Source of the DNA: Pseudooceanicola spongiae
Lineage (GTDB): Bacteria; Pseudomonadota; Alphaproteobacteria; Rhodobacterales; Rhodobacteraceae
DNA length: 64,000 nt
Assembly: GCF_014899185.1 (NCBI RefSeq)
Contig: NZ_CP045201.1
Span: 4,007,501 to 4,071,500, forward strand
Reading direction: 5' to 3'
Shown: piece after piece, positions 37,851 to 48,784 of the stretch
Layout: each line of letters opens with the position of its first letter
Position numbering within the stretch: the first letter of the stretch is position 1
The notes under the pieces: model-generated
Seen by the model: the letters and a program-made list of their open reading frames with translations, nothing else
Told to the model about the DNA's origin: nothing
Database searches by the model: none
Translations under genes and position numbers: made by a program

Positions 37851-38657
37851 TCATTTGCCCTGACCGGCGACGGCATCGGTGCCGCGCGTCAGATAGTAGG
37901 CGCCCAGAATGGGCAGAAGCGTGACAAGCACCACGACCATCGCCACCACGTTGGTGACCGGGCGCTGGCGCGGGCGCACCAGTTCCTCAAGCATCCAGAT
38001 CGGCAGGGTCTGCTGCTGGCCAGCGGTGAAGGTGGTGACGATGACCTCGTCAAAGCTGAGCGCGAAGGCCAGCATGCCGCCCGCCAGCAGGGCCGTGGCG
38101 ATATTGGGCAGGATGACATGGCGCAGGGTCTGAAAGCTGTCGGCGCCAAGGTCCATCGACGCCTCGATCAGCGAGCCTGACGTGCGGCGGAACCGGGCCA
38201 CGGCGTTGTTATAGACGACCACGACACAAAAGGTCGCGTGGCCCAGCACGATGGTCCAGAAGCTGAACGGGATCTCGGCGATGTGGAACGCGGATCGCAG
38301 CGCGATCCCGGTCACCACGCCGGGCAGAGCGATCGGCAGGATCACCAGCAGCGAGACCGTCTCGCGCCCGAAGAAATGCGCGCGGCTCACGGCGGCGGCG
38401 CAGAGCGTGCCCAGCACCAGCGCGACGGCGGTCGAAATCGCGGCGACCTGCAGCGACAGGCGCAACGCGGCCCAGACGTCCGGACGGCCCCATGTCACGG
38501 CGAACCACTTCAGTGTCAGGCCGGGGGGCGGCCATTGGTAGGATTTGTCCTCGGTCGTGAAGGCATAGATGAAGATCAGCAGGATCGGCAGATGCAGGAA
38601 CAACAGCCCCGCCCCGGCGGCGATCTTCAGCGAGACAGGCGCGCGCTCAGAGGGCAT
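37851..38657 (-). CDS. ABC transporter permease, PotC/YdcV type
   Basis: 268 residues with six membrane segments and the permease loop containing [20 protein letters not shown]. It pairs with the upstream permease, whose end it overlaps by 11 nt, in a polyamine-type importer. It directly precedes the aldehyde dehydrogenase gene, tying uptake to oxidation. Confidence 0.9.
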   Translation of the reverse strand: MPSERAPVSLKIAAGAGLLFLHLPILLIFIYAFTTEDKSYQWPPPGLTLKWFAVTWGRPDVWAALRLSLQVAAISTAVALVLGTLCAAAVSRAHFFGRETVSLLVILPIALPGVVTGIALRSAFHIAEIPFSFWTIVLGHATFCVVVVYNNAVARFRRTSGSLIEASMDLGADSFQTLRHVILPNIATALLAGGMLAFALSFDEVIVTTFTAGQQQTLPIWMLEELVRPRQRPVTNVVAMVVVLVTLLPILGAYYLTRGTDAVAGQGK

Positions 38658-39549
38658 CGAAGGCTCCCTTCTTCTTGGCCGCCCAGAGGTAGGCCGCCAT
38701 GATCAGGATGGGCACCATGGCAAAGGCGGCAGCCAGCGGCGTGTTCCCCGCGACGCCCTGCTGTTCATAGACTGCCTGCCCGATGAAGCGGCGGGACGAG
38801 CCGATGATGCCGGGGATGATGTAGTCGCCCAAGGTCAGCGAGAAGGTGAAGATTGACCCCGCCACCACCCCCGGCATCGCCAGCGGCAGCAGCACATGGC
38901 GCAGGGTCTGAAACGGCTTTGCACCAAGGTCTCCGCTGGCTTCCAGCATCGAGGGCGGCACGCGCTCCAGCGCCGCCTGCACCGGCAGGATCATGTAGGG
39001 CAGCCAGACGTAGACGAAGACGATGAAGGTGCCCGTGGCGCTGACCGACAGGGAATTGCCCCCGACCACGGGCAGGGCCAGCCAGCCGTCGAGCAGCCAC
39101 GTCAGATGCAGTTTTGCCGCGCCCCAGGTCAGGATGCCTTCGCGCGCCAGGATCAGCTTCCAGGAATAGACCTTGACCAGATAGCTCGACCACAGCGGCA
39201 TCATGACCCCGAGGTAAAACAGAGCCTTCCAGCGGCCCCGAGCGTAGCGGGCGGCGTAGTAGGCGATGGGAAAGGCGATGACGGCGGAGGCCAGTGTCAC
39301 CAGCGCCGCCATGACGACCGTGCGCAGGATGATGTCGAAGTTCGAGGCGCGAAACAGCTCGGCATAGGTCGCCAGCGTGAAGGTGCGGTTGATCTGGCCG
39401 GTGAAGTGGTCGATCGAGAAGAAGCTCTGCACCAGCAGCGCCGCCAGCGCGCCGAGGTAGACGACACCCAGCCAGATCAGCGGCGGTGCCAGCAGCAGCG
39501 CAATGGTCAGGCGCGGGCGCCGCCAGAGGGTATCGGAGAGCGCGCGCAT
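38647..39549 (-). CDS. ABC transporter permease, PotB/YdcU type
   Basis: 300 residues, six membrane segments, and the ATPase-contact loop [20 protein letters not shown]. The ATG overlaps the ATPase stop (TGATG); a GTG one codon earlier is possible. It forms the membrane channel with the PotC-type partner. Confidence 0.9.
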   Translation of the reverse strand: MRALSDTLWRRPRLTIALLLAPPLIWLGVVYLGALAALLVQSFFSIDHFTGQINRTFTLATYAELFRASNFDIILRTVVMAALVTLASAVIAFPIAYYAARYARGRWKALFYLGVMMPLWSSYLVKVYSWKLILAREGILTWGAAKLHLTWLLDGWLALPVVGGNSLSVSATGTFIVFVYVWLPYMILPVQAALERVPPSMLEASGDLGAKPFQTLRHVLLPLAMPGVVAGSIFTFSLTLGDYIIPGIIGSSRRFIGQAVYEQQGVAGNTPLAAAFAMVPILIMAAYLWAAKKKGAFDAL

Positions 39550-40532
39550 CACGCGCCTGCCATCAGGTGCAGGTCGCTCGCATCCCAGTCGAGCGTGACC
39601 GTCTCTCCGATATGCGGTCGGGGCGCATCTTTTGGCAGCAGGGCGGTCAGGCGGATGCTGTCGGCGTCCAGCACAACCCGCGTGGCGGTGCCGAGGAAGG
39701 ACATCGCGGTGACACGGGCAAGCAGGGGCCCGGTATCGACGATGCGCAGCGCTTCGGGGCGCAGGGCGGCGGGGCAGTCGCGGCCGGTAAAACGATGCAC
39801 CAGACGGGCGGGCAGGATGTTGGAGGAGCCGACGAAATCGGCGACAAAGGCGGTCTCGGGGCGGAAATAGATGTCCTCCGGCGTGCCGGTCTGGGCGATC
39901 TGCCCGGCGTTGAAAACGGCGACGCGATCCGCCATAGACAGCGCCTCGCTCTGATCGTGGGTGACGAAGATGAAGGTGATGCCAAGCTGACGTTGCAGGC
40001 TTTTCAGCTCGTCCTGCATCTGTTCGCGCAGCTTCAGGTCCAGCGCGCCGAGGGGTTCATCCAGCAGCAGCACCCGTGGCTTCATCACCAGCGCACGGGC
40101 CAGCGCGACACGCTGGCGTTGACCACCCGAGAGGGCGGAGGGCTTGCGGTCGCCGTAGCCGGTCAGGCGCACCATCTCCAACGCTGCGTCGGCGTCGCGG
40201 TGGCGGTCGGTCTTGGCCTGACCTGCGATCATCAGCCCGTAGGCGACGTTGTCGCGCACGTTCAGATGCGGGAACAGAGCGTAGTCCTGAAACACCGTGT
40301 TGACCGGGCGACGATAGGGCGGCTGGTCCTGCACGGGCGCACCGAACAGGCGGATCTGGCCTGCGCTCGGGCGTTCAAACCCGGCGATCAGGCGCAGGCA
40401 GGTGGTCTTGCCGCTGCCCGAGGGGCCGAGCATGGCGAAGAACTCGCCCTCCGCGATCGAGAGGCTGACGGCATCGACCGCGCGCACCGCGCCGAAATGG
40501 CGCGACACATCGTCAAAGGTGACTGCTGACAT
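39549..40532 (-). CDS. ABC transporter ATP-binding protein, PotA/YdcT type
   Basis: 327 residues with Walker [11 protein letters not shown], signature [15 protein letters not shown], Walker [13 protein letters not shown] and a C-terminal TOBE domain (from about 245), as in spermidine/putrescine ATPases. The chosen ATG (MSAVTFDD) matches the family start. A TTG 27 nt upstream falls within the preceding hairpin region and is unlikely. Confidence 0.9.
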   Translation of the reverse strand: MSAVTFDDVSRHFGAVRAVDAVSLSIAEGEFFAMLGPSGSGKTTCLRLIAGFERPSAGQIRLFGAPVQDQPPYRRPVNTVFQDYALFPHLNVRDNVAYGLMIAGQAKTDRHRDADAALEMVRLTGYGDRKPSALSGGQRQRVALARALVMKPRVLLLDEPLGALDLKLREQMQDELKSLQRQLGITFIFVTHDQSEALSMADRVAVFNAGQIAQTGTPEDIYFRPETAFVADFVGSSNILPARLVHRFTGRDCPAALRPEALRIVDTGPLLARVTAMSFLGTATRVVLDADSIRLTALLPKDAPRPHIGETVTLDWDASDLHLMAGA

Positions 40533-40548
40533 GGGGGAAATCCAGTTG

Positions 40549-40575
40549 CCCCGCCGCAAAATGCCTGCGGCGGGG
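40549..40575 (-). terminator. Intercistronic hairpin after the YdcS-like gene
   Basis: Perfect 10-bp stem CCCCGCCGCA / TGCGGCGGGG with a 7-nt loop, in the 59-nt gap between binding-protein stop and ATPase start. No U tract follows. It may protect the 3' end of the binding-protein transcript or attenuate the operon. Confidence 0.6.
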
Positions 40576-40591
40576 GCGTTTCAGGAAAGGC

Positions 40592-41749
40592 TCAGCGGCC
40601 GCCAATGACGCCGATGTAATCCGACACCCAGCGGTAATAGGGCACGCATTCCTCCTGGCTGGAGCACTTGGCGACGGGGGTCTTCCAGAACTTGATCTTG
40701 TCGAAATCGTCCAGCCCGTTGGCGGTACAGCCCTCGGCGGTCTGCATCCCCGATCCGTCAGTGCAGGCTTCGGGCACGGACGGCACCGCGCCGAACCAGA
40801 CCGACAGATCGCTCTGCAGGTTCGACGACAGCGTATGCTCCATCCACATATAGGCGCAGTTCGGATGCTCGGCCTCGGCGTGCAGCATGGTGGTGTCAGC
40901 CCAGCCGGTCGCGCCCTCTTCGGGGATGGTCGAGGCGACCTTCACGCCATCGGCCTCCAGCAGGTTCACCTGAAACGGCCAGGAGCCTGAGGCGACCATG
41001 CCCTCGTTCTTGAAGTCGTCGATCTGGATGAAGGCGTCGTGCCAGTAGCGGCTGACCAGCTTGCGCTGCCCCCGCAGCAGGTCGAGGGCTGCGTCGTATT
41101 GCGCTTGCGTCAGCTCGTAGGGGTCGGTGATGCCGAGGTCGGGGGAATGCGCCATCAGATAGTTCGCCGCGTCGGCGATATGGATCGGGCCGTCATAGGC
41201 CTGCACGCGCCCGGCGTTGGTGGCACCGTCTGGCAGGTCCATTTCCTTGAACACCACATCCCAGGAGGTCGGAGCCTCAGGGAAAACCTCGGTGCTGTAC
41301 ATCAGCACGTTCGGGCCCCACATGTAGGGCACGCCGTAGTGCACGCCGTCGACGGTGTGCCAGGGCGCCTCTTTCAGGCGGTCATCGACCTTGGACCAGC
41401 TGGGGATCAGATCGGTGTTGATCGGCTGCACCCGCTTGCCCGCGATCATCCGCAACGAGGCATCGCCCGAGGCCGTGACCAGATCGAAGCCGCCCTCGTT
41501 CATCAGCGCGACCATCTCGTCCGAGGTATTGGCCGTCTTGACGCTGACCATGCAGCCGGTTTTCTCCTGAAAGCCGGTGACCCAGTCGAAGGCCTTGTCG
41601 GTCTCACCATTCTCGACGTAGCCGGCCCATGCGACGATGGACAGGGCGCCTTCGCCCGCGCCGATCTCGCTCACTTGCGCGACGGCGGTGCCGGCCAGCG
41701 CGGTGCTGGTCAAAAGCGCCACGGCGCCGGTCAGGATCCTCTTGGTCAT
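40592..41749 (-). CDS. ABC transporter substrate-binding protein, PotD/YdcS type
   Basis: 385 residues with a Sec signal (about 1-25, ending AVA) and a spermidine/putrescine-binding fold ([21 protein letters not shown]). There are several Cys in the C-terminal part ([23 protein letters not shown]), which may form disulfides in the periplasm. ATG 41749 has GGGAG 8 nt upstream. It is the first gene of the ydcSTUVW-like cluster. The ligand is probably a polyamine or related cation. Confidence 0.88.
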   Translation of the reverse strand: MTKRILTGAVALLTSTALAGTAVAQVSEIGAGEGALSIVAWAGYVENGETDKAFDWVTGFQEKTGCMVSVKTANTSDEMVALMNEGGFDLVTASGDASLRMIAGKRVQPINTDLIPSWSKVDDRLKEAPWHTVDGVHYGVPYMWGPNVLMYSTEVFPEAPTSWDVVFKEMDLPDGATNAGRVQAYDGPIHIADAANYLMAHSPDLGITDPYELTQAQYDAALDLLRGQRKLVSRYWHDAFIQIDDFKNEGMVASGSWPFQVNLLEADGVKVASTIPEEGATGWADTTMLHAEAEHPNCAYMWMEHTLSSNLQSDLSVWFGAVPSVPEACTDGSGMQTAEGCTANGLDDFDKIKFWKTPVAKCSSQEECVPYYRWVSDYIGVIGGR

Positions 41750-41995
41750 TGCAAACACTCCCATGTTGGTGGGGCCGGGGCAGGGTGGGGGACAGGCGGT
41801 TTAAGCGCGCAAAGCACGGGGCTGTCTGGCACCCCGGTCAGGCACCTGATGTTGGATGATCGGGTCGCGGGCTTGCGCACGTCTGGCGTGTTTTGGCTGG
41901 ATCGGCTGCCCGTCTCTGGTGTGACGACTATCCGCTGCCCCTGCAAAGATTGACAAACGGGTAATACAGAAAGGAGCGTTCGGTTTTTCCGATAG

Positions 41996-42910
41996 CTAAT
42001 GCCTGAAATCTCTAAGCGACTGGGAGGATTGCGCTATTGCTATGAAGTCGCGTGTGGCTGGCGATAGGGACAGCCCCTTCCGCCAGACCAGACCCACCTG
42101 TAAAATAGGCAAAGCGCCCGAAACGTCGCGCGATTCAATGCGGTCCCCGTCCAGCGACCACGGCCGATAGATCAGATCGGGCAACAGGGCGACTCCCGCG
42201 CCGGTGGCCACAAGCGAGCGCACGGCCTCGACCGACTTGGTCCGAAAGGCGATCCGGGGCCGTCTGCCGAAGGCCGAGAGCAGGTTGACCGCCTCCTCCT
42301 CCATCTCGTCGATGTTGAGCATAATCAGCGGCTCACGCGCCACATCGTCGAGGGAGATACTCTCCTGCCGGGTCAGCTTGTGCTCCAGCGGCAGCCAGAG
42401 GCGAAAGGCCGAGACGTTGAGGATTTCCGACTGCAGCGCCATACGGTCGCGCAGGTTCGAGATGACCATGACGGCGACGTCCAGCTCTCCGCCGACCAGA
42501 AGATGTTCAAGGTATTCGCCGCTGTCCTCGATGGCCGAAGCCTCGACCCCCGGGTTCAGCCGCCGATAGCGCGCCAGCAGGTCCGACATCACATAGCCCG
42601 CCATGAGGGACGTGACCCCGACGTTCAGCCGCCCCGAGAGTGCTTCGCGACTGGGCGCAAAGGCTCGCCGCGCGCCGGACACATCGGCGAGGATCTTGGT
42701 CGCATGGCGCAGGAACTGGTGGCCGTTGTGAGTGATGTCGAGGCCGCGGGCGTGACGCTCAAACAGGGTGACGCCAAGGTCGCCCTCAAGGTTCTTGATC
42801 GCCTCGGTGATCGCGGACTGCGAGATCGACAGCAGCTGCGCCGCCCCGATGACCGAGCCCTTTTCGGCCACGGCGACGAAATACTGCAACTGGCGGATGG
42901 TAAAGGACAT
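41996..42910 (-). CDS. LysR-family transcriptional regulator
   Basis: 304 residues. The N-terminal helix-turn-helix is KGSVIGAAQLLSISQSAITEAIKNLEG, followed by an effector domain starting near GRLNVGVTSLMAGY. It lies 246 nt upstream of the YdcS-like gene on the same strand, and downstream of the sugar operon end (57 nt). It probably controls the polyamine-type cluster; control of the sugar operon is less likely since GbpR is there. AGAGG precedes the ATG. Confidence 0.88.
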   Translation of the reverse strand: MSFTIRQLQYFVAVAEKGSVIGAAQLLSISQSAITEAIKNLEGDLGVTLFERHARGLDITHNGHQFLRHATKILADVSGARRAFAPSREALSGRLNVGVTSLMAGYVMSDLLARYRRLNPGVEASAIEDSGEYLEHLLVGGELDVAVMVISNLRDRMALQSEILNVSAFRLWLPLEHKLTRQESISLDDVAREPLIMLNIDEMEEEAVNLLSAFGRRPRIAFRTKSVEAVRSLVATGAGVALLPDLIYRPWSLDGDRIESRDVSGALPILQVGLVWRKGLSLSPATRDFIAIAQSSQSLRDFRH

Positions 42911-42967
42911 GGCAACCTCTGCGCGCTTGCCGCCATTGGGGCAGGCAAGACGCGCAGAAGCAAGAGG

Positions 42968-43948
42968 TTACGCGGTAAAGGTCAGCCGATTGAGGCTGCG
43001 ATAGGTCTCACCTGCCGGAACGACAGCATCGGGAAAGCCGGGCTGGTTCGGCGCGTCGGGCCACATCTGCGTTTCCATCGCCAGACCGGCGCGGGTGGTG
43101 TAGCGGCGACCCTCAAGCCCCGGCTGCCCCTCAGCCGTCAGGTGCTGCGCGTCATAGACCTGCAGACCGGGCGCGTCGGTCTCCAGCCGCAGGGTGACGC
43201 CACTGGCTCCGCTGAGCACGGCAACCTCCCGCAGGCCCGCGGCGGGCGTCAGGCAGAAGTTGTGATCATAGCCCGCTTCGCCGACAGCGCGCAGGGTGCG
43301 GAAGTCGAACTTGGTGTCCGCGACCGGGGCGATGTCCCCCGTCGGGATCATCTTGTCATCCACCGGCAGATAGCCCTCTGCCGCGATGTGCAGCATATGC
43401 GAGGTGATATCGGCGCCGCCGTCGAGGTTGAAGTAGCTGTGGTTGGCGATGCTGATCGGGCAGGTCTTGTCGCAGGTCGCGCTCATCTCGATCTCAAGCG
43501 CGCCACCGACGATGCGGTAGGTCGTGCGCGCCAGCAGAGCACCGGGAAAGCCCATATGGCCATCCGCCTGCTCGACCGCGAAGGTCACGGCGGTGTCAGT
43601 GCTGCTCTCGACGCGCCAGTTGACCGCGCCCAGCCCCTCAGCGCCGCCATGCAGCGTGGTGCGATCCTTTTCGTTCAGGTCGGTCTGATAGGTCTCGCCG
43701 CCGATGGTGAACTGGCCGCGCGCGATCCGGTTGGCAAAGCGGCCCACCGTCGCCCCGAAGAACCGCAGATTGACGAAGTAGTCCTCCAGCGTTTCGGTGC
43801 CCAGCACCAGCGGATGATCGACGCCCGCAAGGCGCAGATCCTGTAGCTTCGCGCCATAGCTGATCAGATGCGCGGTGAGGCGGCCATCGCTGATGGTGAC
43901 ACGGGTCACATCTTCCCCGTTGGGCAGGGTGCCGAAAACTTCTGTCAT
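42968..43948 (-). CDS. galM: Aldose 1-epimerase (mutarotase)
   Basis: 326 residues of the GalM family. Active-site signatures include the His in TTLHGGAEGLG, the His in IANHSYFNLDGG and the C-terminal Glu near PAGETYRS. It interconverts alpha and beta sugar anomers so that the 1-dehydrogenase gets its preferred form. It is the last gene of the long arabinose/galactose operon, 4 nt after the lactonase gene. Confidence 0.92.
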   Translation of the reverse strand: MTEVFGTLPNGEDVTRVTISDGRLTAHLISYGAKLQDLRLAGVDHPLVLGTETLEDYFVNLRFFGATVGRFANRIARGQFTIGGETYQTDLNEKDRTTLHGGAEGLGAVNWRVESSTDTAVTFAVEQADGHMGFPGALLARTTYRIVGGALEIEMSATCDKTCPISIANHSYFNLDGGADITSHMLHIAAEGYLPVDDKMIPTGDIAPVADTKFDFRTLRAVGEAGYDHNFCLTPAAGLREVAVLSGASGVTLRLETDAPGLQVYDAQHLTAEGQPGLEGRRYTTRAGLAMETQMWPDAPNQPGFPDAVVPAGETYRSLNRLTFTA

Positions 43949-43952
43949 GGGA

Positions 43953-44804
43953 TCAGACCTTTACCCGGTGTTCTTTTTGCCCGGTCACGCCCGCGGCGGC
44001 GCTGTAGAGCAGCCCCTGCGCAGCGTCGGGGGCGGAAATGGCCTCAAGCGCCGTAGTCACAAACAGCGTGTCGAGATCCGGCCCACCGAAGGCCGGGCAG
44101 GAGGAATGCTTGCCACCCACCGCAATCGCGCGATCAAAGCTGCCATCGGGCGCATAGCGCGCAACACGCGCCGCACCCCATTGCGCGTTCCACAGATAGC
44201 CAGCGGCATCCACGACCGCACCGTCGGGGAACAGCCCCTCAGGCTCCAGATCGACAAAGACCTCGTGCTCGCCCGTGGGCCAGCCTTGGGCGTCCAGCGG
44301 CTGCCGCATGATCTTCTGCGTCGGCGTGTCGGCGAAATAGGCGCTGCGGCCATCGGGGGAAAAGCAGATCGCGTTCGGGATGGTGATGCCGAAAAAGATC
44401 GGCTCCACGGCACCCTCGTAAAAGCGATAGATGGCACCGGCGTCCTGACGCGGATTTTCCTTGCCCATGGTGCCGATCCAGAAGCCGCCAAAGGGGTCGG
44501 CGCGGCCATCATTGCTGCGGGTGTGGGGCTTGTCGGCCTCAAGCGGCACGATCTTTTCATGCGCGCCGCTGGCAATGTTGAACCGCCAGAGCGCGGTTTC
44601 CGAGGCCAGCATCAGCGTGTCAGGGTCGATCCAGCCAGCTGCGGAAAAGTATTCGTCGAACTGCCATTCCAGCGGCTGGCCATCGACCTGAGACATCAGC
44701 CGCTTGCCGATGATATCAAACCAGAACAGCTGGTTGCGCTCAGGATGCCAGAGCGGGCCTTCGCCGAGCGTACAGGGGCGGGCGTCGAAAACAGCGGCGC
44801 TCAT
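43953..44804 (-). CDS. SMP-30/gluconolactonase-family sugar lactonase (arabinono-/galactonolactonase)
   Basis: 283 residues, a six-bladed propeller with metal ligands in [11 protein letters not shown] (Glu), [14 protein letters not shown] (Asn) and the Asp of [12 protein letters not shown]. It opens the lactone made by the 1-dehydrogenase to L-arabinonate or D-galactonate. It overlaps the aldolase gene by 4 nt. The substrate is inferred from the operon. Confidence 0.88.
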   Translation of the reverse strand: MSAAVFDARPCTLGEGPLWHPERNQLFWFDIIGKRLMSQVDGQPLEWQFDEYFSAAGWIDPDTLMLASETALWRFNIASGAHEKIVPLEADKPHTRSNDGRADPFGGFWIGTMGKENPRQDAGAIYRFYEGAVEPIFFGITIPNAICFSPDGRSAYFADTPTQKIMRQPLDAQGWPTGEHEVFVDLEPEGLFPDGAVVDAAGYLWNAQWGAARVARYAPDGSFDRAIAVGGKHSSCPAFGGPDLDTLFVTTALEAISAPDAAQGLLYSAAAGVTGQKEHRVKV

Positions 44805-45409
44805 TTCGGCACCGTCTCGTCGTAGCGGGCGACGATTTCGGCAGCGCGCGCAGCGATCACCGCCACGCTGTCACCGGGTTTGTAGAGCGATGAGCCGATC
44901 CCGAAGCCAGAGATCCCGGCGGCGAACCATTCGGCAAAATTCTCCGGACCTGCGCCGCCGACGGCCAGCACTTCGGTGCCCTTGGGCAGCACGGCGCCAA
45001 TCGCCTTCAGCCCGGCAACACCGATGAGAGAGCCGGGAAACAGCTTCAGCCCGTCAGCGCCCGCATCCAGTGCGGCAAAGCACTCGGTCGGGGTCATCAC
45101 GCCGGGATAGCTCTTCATCTTGTAGCTCTTGGTGGCCTGGATCACGTCAACGTTCATGTTGGGCGAGACGATCAGCTGACCGCCCGCCTTGTGGACTTCG
45201 CCGACCTGTGCGGCGCGCAACACGGTGCCAGCGCCAATCAGCGCGTCCTCACCAAAGCGGCGGGCCATCGCGCCGATGGAATCGTACGGATCTGGCGAAT
45301 TCAGCGGCACTTCGATCTTGGTGATCCCGGCGGCAATCAGGGCTTCGGCAACGGGCAGGGCCTCTGCCGGGGTGATCCCACGCAGGATGGCGACGATATT
45401 GCGGCTCAT
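44801..45409 (-). CDS. dgoA: 2-dehydro-3-deoxy-6-phosphogalactonate aldolase
   Basis: 202 residues of the KDPG/KDPGal class I aldolase family with the Schiff-base Lys in GLKLFPGS and the phosphate loop VGGAGPENF. It splits 2-dehydro-3-deoxy-6-phosphogalactonate to pyruvate and glyceraldehyde 3-phosphate, ending the C6 branch. It overlaps both neighbours by 4 nt (dgoK upstream, lactonase downstream). Confidence 0.92.
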   Translation of the reverse strand: MSRNIVAILRGITPAEALPVAEALIAAGITKIEVPLNSPDPYDSIGAMARRFGEDALIGAGTVLRAAQVGEVHKAGGQLIVSPNMNVDVIQATKSYKMKSYPGVMTPTECFAALDAGADGLKLFPGSLIGVAGLKAIGAVLPKGTEVLAVGGAGPENFAEWFAAGISGFGIGSSLYKPGDSVAVIAARAAEIVARYDETVPK

Positions 45410-46311
45410 GTCAGTTCCTTGGATAAATGCGCGTGGGCGGCGATCAGGCCGTTCAATGCCAGCGCGGGGTGTTCACTGCTGCGGGCTGTCGCGCCCGCGC
45501 GTGTCAGCGCATCGACATAGCGGGTGCTGAGCGCCGCATCACCGATGACGACGACGGGCAGATCCTGCCAGTAATCGCGCGTTGCGGCCAGTTCCGACCC
45601 GATCAGCAGACCAGAGAGGCGGGCACGCGCGGCCTCGGGCGGGGTGTTGTTCAGCAGTGACGCCGGGCGGATCGAGAACAGGTCGAGCAGCAGTCCCTCA
45701 GGCGCGCTCAGCGACATCGCCAGACCGTCGGCAAAGGCGGCCTCGCTGAAATCGTCGCTGATCACGGAATGGCGCAGCACCGACTGGCGCGACAGCAGGG
45801 CGAACATCTCGCCCGTCATGGCGGTGCGGAAATGCATGATCTGGCCACCGGCGACGCGGACCCATTTGGTATGGGTGCCGGGCAGGCAGAGCGTGCCGTC
45901 GAACTCGGGATCCGAGGCGACAAGGCCTGCGATCTGGGTCTCCTCGCCGCGCATCACGTCGGCGGGGTTGCATTGGCTGACGCCGGGCAGAATCCGCACC
46001 GAGAGGCGCGGATCACTGGTTTTTGCGAGGATGGGCGACAGACTGGCAGGCGGGCAGGGCGTGGCGGTATAGGGCGCCTCGATCCAGCCCTGACGGGCCC
46101 CGGCCATGCCGCAGATCAACACCTGCGTCACACGCCCCGGTTCCAGCAGGTCATCAACCAGCGCAAGAAGCGCCGGCTCAAACCCGTCGGGTGTCAGCTT
46201 GCCCATGCCATCGGGCGAGGCACGTTCGGTGAGCACCTGTCCCTCCGGGCCAATGGCCCAGAGGCGCAGGTTCGATGTGCCCCAATCGGCGGCAATCCAG
46301 TCTGCGTGCAT
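45406..46311 (-). CDS. dgoK: 2-dehydro-3-deoxygalactonokinase
   Basis: 301 residues of the DgoK family with the N-terminal ATP-site motif [13 protein letters not shown] and [11 protein letters not shown]. It phosphorylates 2-dehydro-3-deoxygalactonate for the DgoA aldolase whose gene overlaps its stop. Its presence shows the operon also serves a hexonate, since the arabinose branch does not need a kinase. Confidence 0.92.
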   Translation of the reverse strand: MHADWIAADWGTSNLRLWAIGPEGQVLTERASPDGMGKLTPDGFEPALLALVDDLLEPGRVTQVLICGMAGARQGWIEAPYTATPCPPASLSPILAKTSDPRLSVRILPGVSQCNPADVMRGEETQIAGLVASDPEFDGTLCLPGTHTKWVRVAGGQIMHFRTAMTGEMFALLSRQSVLRHSVISDDFSEAAFADGLAMSLSAPEGLLLDLFSIRPASLLNNTPPEAARARLSGLLIGSELAATRDYWQDLPVVVIGDAALSTRYVDALTRAGATARSSEHPALALNGLIAAHAHLSKELT

Positions 46312-46314
46312 GCG

Positions 46315-47832
46315 TCAGCCCTGCAGATCGACCGGCAGCAGCGCGTCCGGCAGGTTCTGGTAGCTGACCGGGCGCAGGAAGCGGCGGATCGCCATGGTGC
46401 CGACGCTGGTCGCGCCAAAGTTGGTCGACGCCGGGAACGGCCCGCCATGTACCATCGCCTCGGAAACCTCGACGCCGGTGGGGAAGCCGTTGGCCAGAAT
46501 GCGGCCCGCCTTACGCTCCAGCACGGGCATCAGTTTCTGCCCCAGCTCGGTGTCGCCGTCGTCCATATGCAGCGTGCAGGTCAGCTGACCGTCAAGGCTG
46601 CGGGCCACCTCAAGCATCTGCGCCGTGTCCTTGACCTTGACCGCCAGACCCAGCGGGCCAAAGACCTCATGACCCAGAGCCGGGTTCGCCAGCCAGGCAT
46701 CGCCCGTCGTCTCGAAGACGAACGGCGTGGCGTTGCGCTGATCGCTGGTGGTGTTCAGGATCTCCTGAACGCCCGACTGCGCTGCGATGGTATCGCGGCC
46801 CGAGCGGTAGGCGTCAGCGATGCCGTTGGTCAGCATGGTTTGCGGACCGACCTTGCCAAGCGCCTCGACAGCGGTTTCCAGGAACTTGTCGGTGTCGTCG
46901 CCATCGACCATCACCAGAACGCCGGGGTTGGTGCAGAACTGGCCAGCACCCATCGTCAGCGATCCGGCCCAGCCGGTGGCGAGGGCGTCGCCGCGCGCGG
47001 ACATGGCTTCGGGCAGCATGAACATCGGGTTGACGCTGCCAAGCTCGCCGAAGAAGGGGATCGGCTCAGGGCGTTGTGCGCAAAGATCGAACAGCGCCTT
47101 GCCACCGCGGAAGGACCCGGTGAAGCCAACGGCCTTGATCAGCGGATGCTGAACCAGCGCGCCGCCAACCTCGTAGCTGCCGCCGTGGATCATGCTGAAC
47201 ACACCGGGGTGCATACCGCATTTCTCGATTGCGGCGTGGATGGCTTCGGCGACGATCTCGGCGGTGCCGGGGTGTGCCTCATGGCCTTTCACGACAACGG
47301 GGCAACCGGCGGCCAGAGCGGCGGCGGTGTCACCGCCAGCGGTCGAGAAGGCCAGCGGGAAGTTCGAGGCACCGAAGACGGCAACGGGGCCGATGGGGCG
47401 TTCGATCAGCTTGATGTCGGGACGCGGCAGCGGCGCACGGTCTGGCAGGGCCACGTCGTGACGCTTGTCGAGGTAGGCTCCGTCCTGAATGTGGGACGCG
47501 AACAGGCGCAGCTGACCGGTGGTGCGGCCCCGCTCGCCCTGCAGGCGGCCTTCGGGCAGGCCGGTTTCGGCGGTGCCGATGGCGGTGATCGCCTCACCAC
47601 GGGCTTCGATCTCGTCCGCGATGGCGTTCAGGAAGGCAGCGCGTTCGTCCCGCGTGGTATAGCCGTAGACCCAGAAGGCCTCCTCGGCCGCTTTCGCGGC
47701 GCGATCGACCAGATCTGCGTTACCTGCGGAAAAGGTCTTGGCCTCTCCGGTCACGGGAACGGATTGGAACGTCTTGTCGGTGGCAACCCAGTCGCCTGCG
47801 ATCAGGTGTTTGCCGTGTGGTTCGAATGTCAT
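46315..47832 (-). CDS. NADP-type aldehyde dehydrogenase, 2-oxoglutarate semialdehyde (2,5-dioxovalerate) dehydrogenase
   Basis: 505 residues. General base in PFFGELGSVNP and nucleophile Cys in GAGQFCTNPG, both typical of the long KGSADH class. It oxidises 2-oxoglutarate semialdehyde to 2-oxoglutarate, the last step of the C5 branch feeding the TCA cycle. The gene lies 3 nt before dgoK and 21 nt after the keto-deoxy-arabonate dehydratase gene. Confidence 0.92.
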   Translation of the reverse strand: MTFEPHGKHLIAGDWVATDKTFQSVPVTGEAKTFSAGNADLVDRAAKAAEEAFWVYGYTTRDERAAFLNAIADEIEARGEAITAIGTAETGLPEGRLQGERGRTTGQLRLFASHIQDGAYLDKRHDVALPDRAPLPRPDIKLIERPIGPVAVFGASNFPLAFSTAGGDTAAALAAGCPVVVKGHEAHPGTAEIVAEAIHAAIEKCGMHPGVFSMIHGGSYEVGGALVQHPLIKAVGFTGSFRGGKALFDLCAQRPEPIPFFGELGSVNPMFMLPEAMSARGDALATGWAGSLTMGAGQFCTNPGVLVMVDGDDTDKFLETAVEALGKVGPQTMLTNGIADAYRSGRDTIAAQSGVQEILNTTSDQRNATPFVFETTGDAWLANPALGHEVFGPLGLAVKVKDTAQMLEVARSLDGQLTCTLHMDDGDTELGQKLMPVLERKAGRILANGFPTGVEVSEAMVHGGPFPASTNFGATSVGTMAIRRFLRPVSYQNLPDALLPVDLQG

Positions 47833-47853
47833 GTGCTTAAAATCCTTTTGCCC

Positions 47854-48771
47854 TTACTTGGCCCAGCGAAGCGCCAGAATGTCCAGCTCGCCTGCGAGTT
47901 GCAGCAAGCGATCCTTGGTCCGTTGGGTCATGGGTTTCAGCGGATGGCGAACGTAATCGGACCCGATCACGCCGCCGGCGGCGTAGACCGTCTTGCAGGC
48001 GCGCAGCCCGCACTGACGGTTCTCATGGTTGATAAGTGGCATGCAGAGCTTCCACTGTTCAAGGGCCGCGTCCTTGTCACCGGCAAGATAGTGCGTGACG
48101 ATGGGGCGCAGCAGCTCGGGGAACATGCCAGAGGTCATGGTACCTGTGCAACCCGCGTCCAGATCGGCCAGCAGAGTGACCGCTTCTTCGCCGTCGAACG
48201 GGCCGACGATATGTTCGCCGCCCTGTTCGATCAGCAGCGCCAGCTTGTCGGCGGCAAAGGGCGTCTCGATCTTGAAGTAGCTGACATGCTCGATCTCTTT
48301 CGCCATGCGCACCAGCAGCGGCACCGGCAGGGTGACACCGGAGAGCGGCGCGTCCTGGATCATGATCGGGATGTTGATCGCATCCGACACCATGGCGAAA
48401 TGCTCAAAGATCCCCTCAACAGCGGGCACAAGGCCGACACCGTGGTAGGGCGGCATCATCATGACCATCGAGGCGCCAAGCGCCTCGGCGTATTTGGCGC
48501 GCTCGATGACGATCTCGGTGCTGAAGTGGCTGATCGTGACGATCACCGGCACGCGACCCGCGACATGTTCGACACTGATCTTGGTCAGCAGGGCGCGTTC
48601 CTCGTCCGACAGCACGAACTGTTCGGAGTAGTTGGCAAGGATGCAGATCGCATCGACGCCCTGATCGATCAGCAGGTCGAGGACACGGCGCATGCCCTGT
48701 TCGTCAACGGTGCCATCGGCGTGAAACGGGGTCGGGGCGACGGGCAGGATACCGGTAAGGGGGCTTTTCAC
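47854..48771 (-). CDS. L-2-keto-3-deoxyarabonate dehydratase (DHDPS/NAL family)
   Basis: 305 residues of the class I aldolase-like family with the Schiff-base Lys in YFKIETPF and GPFDGEEAV. With the 2-oxoglutarate semialdehyde dehydrogenase next to it, the expected reaction is dehydration and deamination-like rearrangement of 2-keto-3-deoxy-L-arabonate to 2-oxoglutarate semialdehyde. The GTG start (VKSPLTGILPV) has AAAGGA 7 nt upstream. Longer frames upstream run into the dehydrogenase gene. Confidence 0.87.
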   Translation of the reverse strand: MKSPLTGILPVAPTPFHADGTVDEQGMRRVLDLLIDQGVDAICILANYSEQFVLSDEERALLTKISVEHVAGRVPVIVTISHFSTEIVIERAKYAEALGASMVMMMPPYHGVGLVPAVEGIFEHFAMVSDAINIPIMIQDAPLSGVTLPVPLLVRMAKEIEHVSYFKIETPFAADKLALLIEQGGEHIVGPFDGEEAVTLLADLDAGCTGTMTSGMFPELLRPIVTHYLAGDKDAALEQWKLCMPLINHENRQCGLRACKTVYAAGGVIGSDYVRHPLKPMTQRTKDRLLQLAGELDILALRWAK

Positions 48772-48784
48772 TGTCAGTCCTTTC

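Noticed and set aside
41945..41965. Plus-strand promoter from TTGACA and TAATAC
   Set aside because: The two hexamers are only about 6 nt apart, too close for a -35/-10 pair, and no plus-strand gene follows.
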